In this document: positions 13,355-27,700 of the stretch, in pieces
Layout of the letters: every line of letters begins with the position of its first letter
Position numbering within the stretch: the first letter of the stretch is position 1
Assembly (NCBI GenBank): GCA_025345505.1
Contig: JANVCC010000011.1
Span: 7,132,767 to 7,196,766 of the forward strand
Direction: 5' to 3'
Length of the DNA: 64,000 bases
DNA from: Todiramphus chloris collaris
Lineage: Eukaryota > Chordata > Aves > Coraciiformes > Alcedinidae
Notes under the pieces: generated by a model
What the model was told of the DNA's origin: nothing
What the model saw: only the letters and a program-made list of their open reading frames with translations
Database searches by the model: none
Translations under genes and position numbers: made by a program

Positions 13355-16300
13355 TCATTAATAAAGTTGTGGAAGAATGAGACCCAACCATTCTTCCAAG
13401 ATGTATGGTTTTACCCATATATTTATTAAACACGTAATTCAAAACAGTTTGGCAAATTCTAGAAATATCCCCAAAATATCAAATACAATTTAATGGAAGG
13501 TTCTGCACTTTGGAAATAATAATTAACCATACAGATAGAGAATCTGAAACCCTTTTCTCACAACTCGTCATAGCTGGGCCTAAGAGTTAGATTGCAACCT
13601 CACCATGAGTTAGAGTATCAGGATGTGGAAAATAGCAATCGTAATTGGGTATATAAATAAGAGCACAACATGCAAAGTATGTGAAGTTACCAGTGACTTC
13701 CTTAGTGTCAATAATGTCAGCTGGAGTAACAAAATTCAGTCTATACGTGGTCAAATTGTGCAAACCCCAGAGCAGAATTATAATTATGAGACATTCATAG
13801 ATCACATCCATTGAGGAACTTGAAATTGCTTGAGATGTTTCCTTAAGTCTAGAAAAAGTCTAGACTGATTATAGACTTCCCATGTATGAAATACTTCTCT
13901 AATGAGGAAAAGAATAATAAATTCTCTCTTAGGTGAAAACTAAAATAATAGACCAAAACTGAAGCAAGATAAATGCAGGTTGGAAATACTTAATATGGGA
14001 GATTGGAGAAGCTTTCTAATATTAAGACTCACTGAACAGTGGGATAGTTAGTTCACAGACAGGGAGATTCCATCGTTCCATCTTTCACCATGGAAGACCA
14101 GGTTAAACACGAATAGTGGAGCTGCCTGCCTCATTTTTGATGGAGAATGGACTATATGAAATTTCTTCTGTCCCTACCTTCTGTGATTTTATGTGATTAT
14201 ATTATATAACTTGTGACATAAGTGGAAGTCCAGTTACGATTCTTTCTCTGAGTCTGCATGTTGATTATGAGCTCAGGAGGACTGCTCAAGTGGGCAAGCA
14301 TTTGTAAGTGGAAGCTAATTGGGTGGCGTCAAACTAACATAAAATTTTGTTGTTTGTATTATATTTTTTGAATAATCAAATTTCTGTTGCCTTCGGGAAC
14401 TGTCGCTGCATAAGGACACAACTGTCACTCCTTAAAGAGAATCCATTAGAAACGTTATGTGTCTGTCACCTGGGTGCCAGAAAACAGTAAATTGTATTTA
14501 GGGTTAGAATTTATGAGGAAGGACTACTAGCAAAATAAATAATATGTCACTGAAACAACAAAGATTGGTTATAAGAGGGAAATGACATGCTGAGGAGTAA
14601 CTAGAGCACCTTTGTGATTTAAAGCAGCATAAGCCTGCATGGTAGTCATCATATACTGGGTCTTCAGTACATGCTTGTACGCATTTATTCTAGGAGTGAA
14701 AGGTCTCCTGTGGAAAGAAAGAAAGAAGAAAAAACATATGATAGTAGCCCAGGCTTTAATTTAATGTCTGCTGTAGAAGGTTGTTTGAAATCTCATCAAT
14801 CTTGAAATCTCATCAGTTGTACCATGGGAGTACTAAGTAGCAAAAGTTTTTTTCCAGTTATTTATTTCCTGGTTTAGAATTTCTCTTCTCTCTCTGTTGC
14901 TGCCTGAAGAACCAAATAAATAGGTAACTGCCTATAGCACTTGAGGAAAAATGAAATTAGTAACATACTTTAAAGCAGAATGTAGAAATAAATGGAAAAG
15001 CTTCTTTCTGGAATTCTGGAATGAAACTGGAATTTAACTCATCCTCTGTTGTACTTGAAGGTGAAAACGTCTGATCTTTGAGATCCCTTTTGATTTAAGT
15101 TTTGAAAAAGTCATCTGTCATTGGATCTACAAATGTACTACTGTATTAATAAAGTAAACAAGACTTTGGAAAGTAACCAAAGCTATGGTGGGATCTTTTG
15201 GGTCCCAGGAATGATTTGGTTGATCATCTTCCCCTTGACTATATTAAAAATGTGCATTTGTATTATTTGCCCACTAATTGGTACCTCTCTTTTCCTGCTC
15301 CTGAATAACAGCTTTAACTCAAATTATTCTCTGAGTTTGGAGAGAAGTATTTTATATATAGATACCATATTGTGTGTGTATATATATACATCCAGAAGGC
15401 TTCTATTAATTGAAATAATTAAGATTCCATATTAGAAAAGATACGTTGCTTTAAATTGTCATAGCATTAAGATGAGCTTTGGAAGTATGTAAGGTCTTGT
15501 TTTTTCCAGCCTTTTCTGGTCTCTTTTGTACGTTACTCCAAAAGAAGTCATGTATTTAGTGGGGCTTTTCTTGTCAGAAAAATGGAAATGTTTAAACCTC
15601 GGTTCTGCTGAAATTATCCTAAACTTCTCGTTAGATCAGTCCTGGGGGTTTCCTTTCCACAAATGAGATGGTCTACTAGACTTGCACTTTTTCTGTCGTT
15701 TTGTTTGCAATAGCAGGAAATTCAAGTCTAAAGTACTCAAGATGTACACAAAGGGGGCATATTTTTTCACTTGTTCAAGTGCTCCTTGGCATACTGTGTA
15801 TCGTTAGACTGCTAGCAAACCTCAGCTTGGTATTTGGATATATCTCTTATTCTACAGCCACGTAGAGTGGGCTTTTGGAGAGTGTCTCTTTTGGTAGACA
15901 TCTGCTTAATAATGCTTCCTTCCCCCCCCGCTTAAGTGGGAAAGATTACCTGGCATACTTTGTATTCATCTCAGGAACCCAGCACCTTTCCTGTTCTGCT
16001 TGGCATCCCTTCTCCTGTGCCTGGCTTTTTTCATCTTATGTCAGATCTATATTGATGCAGATACCTTGTTTTGCTTCTTATCACAGCTGGTAGAAGATAG
16101 ATAGAGCCTATAGTATTTTTACATTGACAAAAATTTTCCAGAGATTCCCTCTTCACCTAAGAGTTGTCAAGTACTGTTACTTCAAAATCTGCACTCGAAT
16201 GTCCTTTTTTCCAAGTGTTTTATCTGTATAAGGGTTGCAGCTTAGAGGTCAAGACAGACAAAAAAAAAGTTTAATATATTTCATTGTTGACACTTTAGAA

Positions 16301-17250
16301 GACATTACCACTTAAGATCCATTTAGATATTTCTAAGAATTAATAGTAAATTCCTTTGTTTTTTTTTTAATACCAAGTTTTGTAGTTCTATAATGTCACT
16401 TCTTAACTTTTTAAGAACTTCTGATACAGATTATACTAACAATAAAAAAGGGCAAGGGAGGGAAAACAAGGACTATTTTAATTTTCTTTTCAATTTAAGT
16501 ATTCTTCACTGTAATTTGTTACTAGATAAGCAGATAAGCATTTTTTAGATTTATTGTTTCTAAGAGCTATTATCTGAATTATATTACCTGTTGCATTAAA
16601 AATAATTGGGAATTGGGGTTTTCTTCTAATGTAATCTTAAATGTTTTCTGATATGTACGTCTAACAAACATACAGAAATTACTTAGCTTTCACTGTTAAG
16701 TAAGCTGATAGTTGATGGTGAATGTGTTGGTGTCCCCCAGCTTGAGCAAGACTCAGTAATGCAAAATGCTCATAGTTTCCTTTGCATGATTGTATCATTA
16801 ATATTTCTTAAATGAAGTCCTTTAAAATCTCAAGCATTCTCAGGTATATACAGGAAAAAACGTGTGGATCCTTTAAATATTTTCTATAACCAGATGTCTC
16901 CTCTTTATACCAATGGCCAGAATTGATGAAGGTGCTACATGTATGGAGCTGTAAGTATCAAATTGAACCTGAAATTTCATTTGAGAAGGAAGGGGAAAGC
17001 AAGGCTGTAAACTTGGTATTTCCAGAACTGGTGAGGTGGCAGGTGGGAAGCAGAGCTCCTCTGATCCTCAGCCTTGCAGCACCCAGCTGTGAAGACGAGG
17101 TCAGAGACCCACTGAGGGCTGGCAGGTGCCTGGAGCTCCTTGTGCTCTGAAGGCTTTGCAAGTAACACCTTCAGAAAACTGCCTGTAAAGCTCATTAAGG
17201 AGATACTATGTTAAGTCCTGAGCCTACAAAATGCTGATGGTCTCTTCCAT
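13355..17250 (+). other. Intronic sequence, no gene seen
   Basis: AT-rich unique sequence with no recognised exon or repeat. Small features only: an imperfect palindrome agtctagaaaaagtctagac at 13846-13865 and a duplicated tgaaatctcatca at about 14786 and 14803. A GC-richer patch at 17020-17150 has open frames on both strands but no recognisable protein. Confidence 0.6.
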
Positions 17251-17468
17251 ACATGAAGGACATAAGGAAAAACTTTTTCACAGTGAGGGTGACAGAGCAT
17301 TGGAACAGGCTGCCCAGAGAGGTTGTGGAGTCTCCTTCTCTGGACACTTTCAAGACCTACTTCAGTCTGTTTCTGGGTGGCGTGCCCTAGGTGATCCTGT
17401 GCTGGTAGGGGGGTTGGACTAGATCTTTTGAGGTCCCTTCCAACCCTTAACATTCTGTGATTCTGTGA
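17251..17468 (+). mobile_element. CR1 LINE, 3' end fragment
   Basis: 5'-truncated CR1 in sense orientation. It has the signature aggctgcccagagaggttgt, then ggttggactagatctttt, ggtcccttccaaccc and the terminal octamer repeat attctgtgattctgtga. Only the last ~218 bp are present. No intact ORF. Confidence 0.93.
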
Positions 17469-17879
17469 CATGGGATAGGAGTTTTCTCTTGTGCAGAGTA
17501 ACAGGAAATTTTAGCTCTTTCTCCCCCCCCTTGTTTTTAAAAAGTGCTGTCATCAAACTCCCGTGCAATGGTAGAGTTTTTCAATCTCTCTGAACATTGG
17601 CAGTTGTAGTTACACCCATTTGTATGTGAGTTCTCTTTCTGTGTGTATCTGACCCATATCAGCTTGCTTGAGGCAGAATTCAGAAAATACGCTCAAGGGC
17701 TGGCTGTCTCTCTTGATACATGTATTTTATTCAGCAATTAAATCAAGCTTTTATGAGGTCAGGAATTTTTAAGAGTAAAAGTGTCCAATACAGTTAATTT
17801 ATGAACTATTTATCTCACAAAAAAAATAAAGACCTAAATTAAGACCAAGATGTTTTTCTAAATTTTGTTTTCATAATTG

Positions 17880-18281
17880 ATCTCCCTTATGAGGAAAGGC
17901 TGAGAGAGCTGGGTCTCTTTAGCTTGGAGGAGACTGAGGGTTGACCTCATTAATGTTTATAAATATGTAAAGGGTGAGTGTCAGGAGGATGGAGCCAGGC
18001 TCTTCTCAGTGTCATCCAGTGATAGGACAAGGGGCAACGGGTGCAAGCTGGAACATAGGAGGTTCCACATAAATATGAGAAAAAACTTCTTCATGGTAAG
18101 GGTGACAGAACACTGGAACAGGCTACCCAGGGAGGTTGTGGGGGTCTCCTTCTCTGGAGACATTCAAACTCTGCCTGGACACATTCCTGTCTGACCTGAT
18201 CTAGGTGATCCTGCTCTGGCAGGGGAATTGGACTAGATCTTTTGAGGTCCCTTCCAATCCCTAACATTCTGTGATTCTGTA
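17880..18281 (+). mobile_element. CR1 LINE, 3' end fragment
   Basis: Second 5'-truncated CR1, same orientation and similar subfamily, 411 bp after the previous copy. It starts at ctcccttatgaggaaaggct and runs through the 3' end of ORF2 and the UTR to attctgtgattctgtaa. It is about 400 bp and ORF2 is broken. Confidence 0.93.
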
Positions 18282-19030
18282 ATTGGTTTCATTTTAAACA
18301 TGTGAACATACAGAGCACAAATGTAACTGCACAGCTTGAATAAAATTCATCCTTTTAAGACTCAGAGTCATCCAGAGGAGTGCTGTGGAAACTAAATGCA
18401 TGTTAAAATTTTATATAAATTCTTCCAAGGTTATGAACATACATAGAAATTATTGTACTGGAACAGATCTATGATTCTTCTGGTCCTGCTGAGAAGTGCT
18501 GGTGAAGCATGCCAAGACATAAATCAAGGACTTGATCGGGATATCAAGTCTGTCACGCGGTGCTTAACCCAGCTGGAGACCTGGCAATGGAGTACAAATC
18601 ATGGGTGACTGACCTTCTCCTTTCTCCATCTTCCTCCTCCACAGGAGGTCTTGTTCCTTCATTGACTTTAAAAGTCTCAGTGGTAGAAGGTACTTAATGA
18701 AAAATCTGTAATGGAGCAGTGGTCTTCTGGGTTGTGCTTGGCACAGGGAGGCCACTGCTTGTGGGTACTTGCAAAGTGGGATTTTGTAGCCAAGAGTGCC
18801 CATTAGAGCCAGGTCTGCACTGCAGGTCTTCTATACCCTAACCTGCCTTCCCCAGGAGCAGGGGAGATAGCTCCACATTCTCATACCTGTGCACAGTCCT
18901 GGAGGAGTAGGAATCTTGATATAAAATGGAAAGAGTGTGGATATTATGAGGGAGAAAATTGTATCAAACTACCTTGTAAACTATAATTAAAAAACAAAAC
19001 AAAAATCTTTTTTTTTTTTGTTAAATGATC
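18282..19030 (+). other. Intronic spacer, no gene seen
   Basis: Unique sequence between two CR1 copies. It includes a T11 run with flanking A-rich DNA near 19000. No exon or RNA gene recognised. Confidence 0.6.
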
Positions 19031-19480
19031 AAAGAATCATAAAGTCATTCTGGATGAAAGAGACCATCAAGGTTGTCAAGTCCAACCATTAAACCAGCAC
19101 TGTCAGGTCACCACGAGACATTGTCATTCAGTACCACATCTACACATCTTTTAAATCCCTCAAGGGACAGTGACTCCACCACTCCCTTGGGCATACTGTT
19201 CCCGTGCTTGACAACCCTTTCCATGAGGAAGTATTTCCTAATATCCAACCTAAAACTCCCCTGACACAACTTGGACATTTCTTATTGTCATATTGCTTGC
19301 TACATGGGAGAAGAAACTGACCCCCACCTCGCAACAACCTCCTTTGAGGTAGTTGTAGAAAGTGATAAGGTCTCCTCTGAGCCTTCTTCAGGCTAAACAA
19401 GCCAGGTCCATCGGCCTCTCCTCTTAAGGCTTGTTCTCTAGATTCTTCACCAGCTTCATTGCCCTTCTTTGGCTGTCCAG
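19031..19480 (-). mobile_element. CR1 LINE fragment, antisense
   Basis: Reverse-oriented CR1. Its 3' end lies at the left border (tail read as gattctttga on the minus strand, degenerate), followed by the typical gaccatcaaggttgtcaagt and the ORF2 end. About 450 bp, diverged, with no open frame of note. The family differs from the two copies to its left (different UTR). Confidence 0.88.
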
Positions 19481-21740
19481 CTGTCTTTCAGTTTTGCTAA
19501 TTAACAGCTTCCCTTTTCCTTGGGGGAAGATGCTCAAGCAGTGACCTCAGAACAGCAGAGTGCACCATGTCTTGTGAAGGTGCAAACCAAACTCCAGAGA
19601 CACGCTTTAGAAATAGAAACAGTCTTCAGATGTGTAGCCAGATTTGTCTGTTACAATTGCAGTGGGGCCTCATAATATATAAACACGTCTGTGTAGTAGG
19701 GTTCGTCATAAATTTAAGAGATGTATTAGCGACCCTCCTCCTTTAAAAACTGATTAAGATATCTTCAGTTTGGTGTAGTGCCTATTAAAATGTGACGGGG
19801 AGTGTACTGCAGAGTAGTCCATGGTGTGTAGATTGTGGATCCTATATTGGGGGATGGAAGAGAAGGAATTTCCCTTTCCTTCTTGGAAGCAATACATTAA
19901 TAATGTGCTTGAATACATGGCTGTGGGTCTGCTGGGCTACTTTGGCTCTTTCAGGCCTGGGAAATCCTTCAATATTGAAGAAATGAGTGTTGTTGGTGGG
20001 TGATGATCCAAGTTAAGGTCATGGTGTCCAGAAAGAGTCATCTGTTAGGCTCAGCTGGAGTCCCACTTGCATCAGCACATTTCCTGTTCTGGTTTCTGGC
20101 AGTGGCATGTTTTGGGGGATATCTAGTGGTACCACTGATGGATACATGTGTTTAGAGATCAGGTATATTAGCAAGTGATATTCTGGTTCATTTGAATTGA
20201 AGTTGTTTGATTTCAAAGCTGCTTGAAAGCTTTTGACTGAGATAACCTGTTCATGAATATTTGACGGTGAAAAGATAAAGTACAATTGATATATATGTTG
20301 ATGCCAGTCATGCAGAAGAAAAGGTTTTCAATTAATTCTCTTCCTGTTCCTCCACCAATTTTCTTTACTTTTTTTCAAACCTGGTGACTCTGAATTTTTT
20401 TTTCTTGAAATAGTCTTTGGCCAGTGTGTGTTGGGTGGCATGGTACTTGAATGCATTGATATACATGCTTACTGGAAAGTTAAAGTAGATGGACTGTGGA
20501 TTTAGGTTTCAGAAAATTCAGTACTGTATTTAGCACAATTACTATTGAAATATTTCATATTCACTTCAATAGTACATGAAAATAAAATATTCTCTTAATA
20601 CTTACTAATATTTAGTTGTTTCCTCTAGAAATCAGATATAATTGGGAACTAGGAAATGCAAAATGAAAATTCAAACTAATCAAAACATGTATGAGATACA
20701 TAATCAAGGTCAGATTCAATTGAATGTTAATTTTACATTACAGTTAAAAATTCATGAAATGACTAAGCTTGAAGTGCTCTAAAGATACACTATACAGATG
20801 TTAATTTTATTGAAAATCAGATTTTGTCGCAGGAAAAATGTTACAGAAGAGAGTAGCTGGATACATTGATTTCTTCAGCAGTTTATGTCAGGACTCATAT
20901 TTACAGCTGTTTTCTGCCTTGTCAGATTTCTCCTGGCTTTAGCTTCTAGCTAAAAGATTTGCTCTACACCTCACACACAGTTAATTTTAGAGCTGGAGAT
21001 CTGATTTTTTTTTTTTTCTTCCTTAGGGCATGATTAAAATTAGGGTTTTGATCTGTTTGTAAAGTTGTAAAAAAAAACGCCCTACCACTTTTTGTCTGCA
21101 TTTCCATTTGTGGTAATAGTTTTAATAGCGTGATCCCACTATTTTGGATTGAAGAGATGTGGATATCGGTGATACATGCAGGAGTATATGTAGAGAAACA
21201 GTATCGTCAGACACTAGCCTGGGATTTTGTTGCAGAAGTGGATGTAATTTATTAGTTGAGGCAAAGAAATCAGAAAAATATTATTTTGAAGATGAGCCAA
21301 TTCATATATTCCCGGACATTACACAGACCACCCAGATCTGAACTGTTTTTGTCTCTTAAATAGATTAAACTGAGTCTTGAACTGCCTGCCCGAGTCCAAC
21401 TGAATGCCACATGCTTAAAAAAGGAAATCTACCTTTAAATTTCCCTTTCTTTTCATATCTTCCTTAGTGAAAGGCTTAACAGCAAGCAAGCCTGATGAGT
21501 TTCTGGAATAAGGTCACAGTAGAAGATTTTCTTATCAGAAATGCAGTGTTCCTTGCTGAGAATGAGATGTACTTACTCCTGGGCTAATTACATTTAATCA
21601 CCGAAGAAGAAAAATGAGCATGATCCTGCAACACAATCTCTTTCAAACCATGTCTCTATGTTGCCACTGTTTGCACATGGCATCTAGCAGAAATTTTACT
21701 CCTGAGGATAGGTACCGCTACTACAGGACAAGACAAAAAA

Positions 21741-21796
21741 CAATGTATGTGTGTGTGTGCGCATACATATATATAAAATATATATATGTGTATGTA
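21741..21796. repeat. TG/TA microsatellite
   Basis: A (TG)n run passing through gcgcatacatatatat into a palindromic TA-rich run and tgtgtatgtac. The alternating purine-pyrimidine sequence is likely length-polymorphic. Confidence 0.85.
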
Positions 21797-24700
21797 CAAA
21801 TTGTACGTGTTGCATGAAGGAATTTGACAAAGTTGAGTAAAACTCCACACCTTTCTGACACATGCCATGTCAGATGGTAGAAGGGACCACCATATATTCT
21901 CCACTTTAAAAAACATCAACAGGAAAAGAGGATAGGTTTGTCTCATATTAGAAACGCGATTTAAAGATGAGGAAAACGTGGATATCCCAAATCTTAATGC
22001 TTTACTGCTTCACCTAGATTCCTGTTCTATTCTGGACTTCTCTGCAAGTAGAAAATGGTTTCTATAATGTTTGCTTTCATGTTGTGACTGGCTGATTAAT
22101 GCTGCAGTGTTCTTGCTCAGCTAATCCAACCTTGAGCAAAAGTGTTTCTGAACAATATGAGCAAGGAACAACATCAACCAGCAAATTTTCCTTTCTGTCA
22201 TAGTTTCTACAACTTCATTGCGACCCATCTGGGAGAAATATATAATTTTTTTTGCCAGTGGAGTGAATAATTCTGTCTAAATATATCTATGTAAGAGTTT
22301 ATACCTATTGATGTGCAAGATGGTGTAATGTTTTAATTTTTAAGTGATCACTGGGAACTGAGAAGGGTAAGTACTGAGGAGTCATTTATAATGTATTTTA
22401 GTTTGTAATGTAATTCATATACACATCCACGGTTACTGTTTTGCATAGTCTTATTCCAAAGTGTAGTTTTTTTTGTAAGGTAGCTACAGCTCAAATTATC
22501 ATACTTGTTAAAGCATTGATTTAGGAAATTTGTGGCAAACAAGCTGTGGCAGTTGTGTATTGTTTTGTAGTGTTTCACTGAATGCTTTGCAAAAGAGAAG
22601 GGATCTTTTTCTAACACATCGCTGTAGTTGTGGTGTATCTGTTTTGAAAAAGGTCTCATGCAAGTTTTAAAACTGCTTATTTAATGAGATTTTAAGCAAC
22701 AAATAGCATGATATTCAAATTCATTATGGATTTGAAATTAAGCTGCTTTGTGCCTAAGGAGTGAGGCCGTCTGAGGAAAAAAAAAAGGAGTAAAAACCAG
22801 ATTTATGAGAGTCTCTGTTTCAAAATATAATGGATCGAATTTAATATGCAACTTCTGAAAATCATATTGTGAACATATGTTGATAGAAACTTCCCACAAA
22901 AACAGATGACGAGATGTGAAAAAGATAAGATTCAGGGAGAGTTTGTTTTTCTTCAGTGTATCTTTTTCACATTAGCCTTTTCACAGACATAATTTCTGTC
23001 AAGGGAGATAACTGCAAAACCTCATGTATATTTGTCAAGTGAAATCCTGACCCCGCAGCCGTGTTTTGCCGGCTTTCCAAAGGAGGAGGGATGTTTGCAA
23101 CAGCACTATCTTGTGTTTCTGCCAGTCTCCTTCCTAGGAACCTTTGAACCCGAGAGCCAGTCTTGCTCCTATTTGCAAAAGTTAAAGGTCCCAAAGATAA
23201 AGAAAATTCTGTTTTTTTCATGACAATAAGCAGCTGTGTAGACAAAACAGCTGTACTGGTGATCACAGGCTCCCGGGTGAACCCGGGCCTTTATAGACCC
23301 CGGAAAGCACACGAGGGTGTTAGACTCATAGAAATATGCTTGCTGTGCAAATTGCTTGGAAATCAGGCTCTTTGGATTTCTTTGCTCCTGGAAGAACTCG
23401 TTGGTTTAACTATTAATGAAAAAGACAAAACTAATTTAACCTAATGGTTTTTTATACAGGTTTGCTGTTCTCCTGTTGTTTATCTATAGCTGAAGGATTG
23501 AATGTGGATGGTTAAAAATGCCTTAAAACTTGTATGGTCAATAATAAATTACATTTAACAGTTTTGGTATTCTTTCTGGCTCTAAAAGGCATAACAGTTT
23601 ATATGCACCCTTCTCAATACAGCTTAGGTTTTTTAAAGAAAAAAAAATACTAGAAAAAGAAGAAAAAATCCTTTATTAAAACAAACAAACAAAAACCTTG
23701 AAGGGAGAGAAGTTAACCATGATGGGCTATGATGTGGTGGAAAGTTAGGCAAATGGCAGTAAAATGCTATCTGTATGCAGATGCTTAAAATTTAAGTTTT
23801 GCAGGATATGAAAACATGTAGCTGACTCAGGAAACCAAATTAATTCAAGAATTGACCCACTGTCTCATAAAAATAATTCTACTCAAAACCACACAGAAAA
23901 TGATATACTATTTTTTTTTTTTTTGCAGATGTGTTTCATGGTGGGAGGTATTGTCTATTGAACTCACAAAATGTTTAGTTCAGATCTTGATCACTGAATG
24001 AATAAATAATTTTATGTTGTTTGGAAATGTCTGGTATCAAAACTTTTGGCATACTTTGAATTATGAGAGCAAAAAATTAATATTGTTAATTTTAAATTTA
24101 AATTGGTTTGTAACAATTTCAATATCCATTTTTAAAGTAAGTTGCTGTTTGCAACCATGCAAAGGTGGTATTGATGGGACAACAGAAAAACCTTGTGCAC
24201 AAACCTCAAACAAAAAAGGCTGAATAACATTAACATCCAGTAAGATAATCTGAATCTGCCAAGAGTGCAACATAAATTTAAGAGAAAAGATGTTTTTTTT
24301 CTTGTCTGTCTCTACAGCTTCATTATACAAGACACCAGCAACTCTTGAGCGCACTTTCTTTTCCTCCTTACAATTTCTTAACATGTGGAAACATGTCCTT
24401 GGCAATCCAGTAGGTTTAATGCAGTTACTCAGTCTTCTGGTTTGACTCTGAGGCTATACAGCGTCTTGCATCTTGATTTGCCTTCCCCATGATGAGAGGT
24501 GTTTGCAACCCATGCTACGCATTTGCGTGGCATAGGAAGGTCTGGGGTGTATTCTAGATAAAAGAAATTTATACAGTTTGATCAAGATAGAGTTAAAATG
24601 TAAAAAAATGCAAATCAAAATGCAGAGAAGTGTTCTGTGAAGTCTTTTTGACTTGACCCCACAAATACTCTGAAGTTTCAAGGCATTTGCTACTTTATCA

Positions 24701-27700
24701 AGGTTGTACCTGCAGGGTTCATGAATCTCCTAGTCATCAGCATTGCTTGCTTGTGTCAAAAAGCCTCTTAACTCTGGAATATTGCACTGAGAACAGGAAT
24801 ACAGAACATTGTGGAGGTTTGCTTTCCAGAGGAGATCTTTTAAATTGTAGAATTGTGTCCCCAGTATAAATAAATAAATGCCTATGGGAACATTTTCTGA
24901 AACAGCTCGGAAAGCACTGAAGCATGGTGCAAGTTGCTTGTAATGAACTTTCCTCTTCTCCTTATATGCTGAACTTTCTTGTACATATTTTCTTCTTCCC
25001 CATAGGGATGGAGCATGAATTTGAAAATGAGGAAAGACTTAATGAAATACACCAGTAGGATTTGGCATGAGTTAGACAGACATTGGATATTTTGTCCTTT
25101 CAAACTGTTAGTTTAGATACTCCTGACTGTGCTGAAACACATGGCCCTTGAACAGGACATGTCTCTAGGGGAGTTAGACCTCACCATTAGTAGTAGGATT
25201 AGAAATACAGATAAAATGTACTCCAGAGATATGATATTTTGGACTGGAGATGGGACTTTTTCCCCAAAAACTTGGCTGGATTCCACGTGTGAATTTTTGG
25301 AAAGCAAATCATGAAACACATTCATCACTGATTGCCATATAATGTTTTTTTGCAAAATAAACATGCACATATTTTTATGTATATTTTTAAATATATTTTT
25401 TATATATACAAAAGTAATAGTTAAAATTCTGAACAAATGAATGCAAAACAAGAAATCATCCCAGATCCTCAGACTCCACCCTTCACTCCACCACAGATAA
25501 ATCAACAATGTGAAATTGTTGTTTAAAACAAAAGTTTCACAGCTGTATTCAAAAGTATGTTGATGAAAAGTGATTCATAAGGTGAAGTAATCATTTTTAT
25601 ACAGTGTATTTGGCAGATTTCGTCCAAATTACACCATAAAAGAAATATTATATTTGACAGCAAACTGTTAGTGACGTGAAATTTGAGAATGAAAGCTGAC
25701 TATCCAAAGGCTTATTTATGTCTATGCTGCTCTTCAATGGTACCCTGTTTTTCATACCTAGTTATCATCAGTACGTGTCTTTCCCACCTTTGTTGTAGAT
25801 ACAAGCTTTAGATAAATTTCTAATGTTCTTCCATTGTGAAATAATTTACATTTGTTTGGTTTAGGCATAACTGGAGGCTGGTATATCTAGTTTGCCTACA
25901 ACAATTTGTCTACTACACAGAATTCTTACCAGCTATATATAAAATTAATTAAACTTCCAAACTTTTGTGCTACGTTAAAGGTTTTTTAATTGCATCCATT
26001 TTGTCTGTTGTATTTTCATTTGAAAAGGGCATCTGTGATCCACGAAATTGCTGTGTATATAATGCTAGATGACTTAAAACTGTAACAGATAATTACAAGG
26101 ATTTAATAGAATGGGCTAAACCTCTTTATCCTTCTTTGCATGAGTGACTTGGGAGCAAAAGGTTGTGACCTTCAGGGTCAAGAATACTGTGCAGAGTGTT
26201 TGAGAGTAGTAGATTTATCAGACAATCCTTTTCAGTCTCTGCTTTCCCATTGAAGCTGTCCTGATGCTCTGCAATTAGTAGACACTAGTTACCAGGGATG
26301 TTAATGTTCCTTCTGGGTTTTGTATGTTTTCTTGCTTGTATAGAGTACTGATTGGGCTTTTGAGTGTGGAATTCACTTGCAAGTGATTTATTTTGTATCT
26401 CAAGGATGAGTTCCAGCTGTTTGAGGATTATGCTTCCCCCCCTCCCACCCAGGGGAAATCTTGGTTTTAGATAGCAGCCAGAGTGGCAAACTTTGAGAAG
26501 TTAAAACCAGTTCTTCTTGATAAATGTTTCTTTGTAGAATTAGATAATTTTATTTTCTACCTGTCATGGACTTTATTTCTATTTTTATTTTCCCTCTCAA
26601 AAATGACTTCCAATCTTTTACTGTTTTAAGCAGTAAGTAAAATGTTGATAGCAGATTTATAAGAACCTACTGAGTAAAGTTAGGGCTGAGGATGTTACCA
26701 AGTCTGTGTATTCTAGGAAACCCGTGGGATGTTTTACAAAAGAATGTGCCCTTGCTTAAGCTTCTCATTCAGAAATTAAGCCCCTATTGATACATGGAAA
26801 CAGACTCCTATTCATATGTTCCATATGATTTGTAGTATCCTAATCCTTGCTATGAATCCTTTCCTTATTCTCAGCATTGTAGACTGAAAACACATCATTT
26901 CAAAACATGGCTTCTTCACATTTTTTTTTTTTTAAAACGTCAGCTCTTGGTTGATTACAGTGTTAATCATCTCTTTTGCACAAGTGATGTGAGTTTCCTA
27001 AACACTGTCGAAGAGCAATTTATTTTTAGTTATTTTAAAACTTGACTTCTCTGAGTATATATTTAAAATTTACCATGAATCTGCACATTCATACAGTTAC
27101 CAAATTTCATAAACATTTACTTTCTTTCACTTTTACCAATACTTATTTTTTTTACCTTCAACTATTCTATCTTTTTGGTGAAACATATATAATGCTGCTA
27201 TTCTTAGACCGTATTGTATACCAGTGGCAAATAATGAATAAAATTAATCTTTAGTAAGTAATTAGTAGGCTGAATGACCACACAGCTGGTACGTATTATC
27301 TGCTTCTCATACTTAATAATAACTTGCCCAGCCTAAGTGTAATTTTGTTGATTTGTGGTTGTTGTACTAAAATGTAAAGCTATTGCTGTAGTTACTCGTT
27401 GGATTACAAGTGAAATTCTGAAACCATCATAATTTTTTCCACAGTTGGCTTCTGCATGAAGTATGTTTTATAGCTTTATTATAAACACTTGAAGTAGTAC
27501 AGGTCCAAGAATTGCCATCTGCTATATGAAGTTTGTAAAATTGTTTACATAACACTGATGAGTATATTAAAGTGGTAAAAAAACTGCCAAGAACGTGCCA
27601 CTAGAACTTGGATTTGTCTCCACCTAATTACTGCAAATTAAAAATTAAGCAGCCTTGTCTAATCTGTTTTCATGGCTTTGCAGCATCCAGAGCAGTCTGT

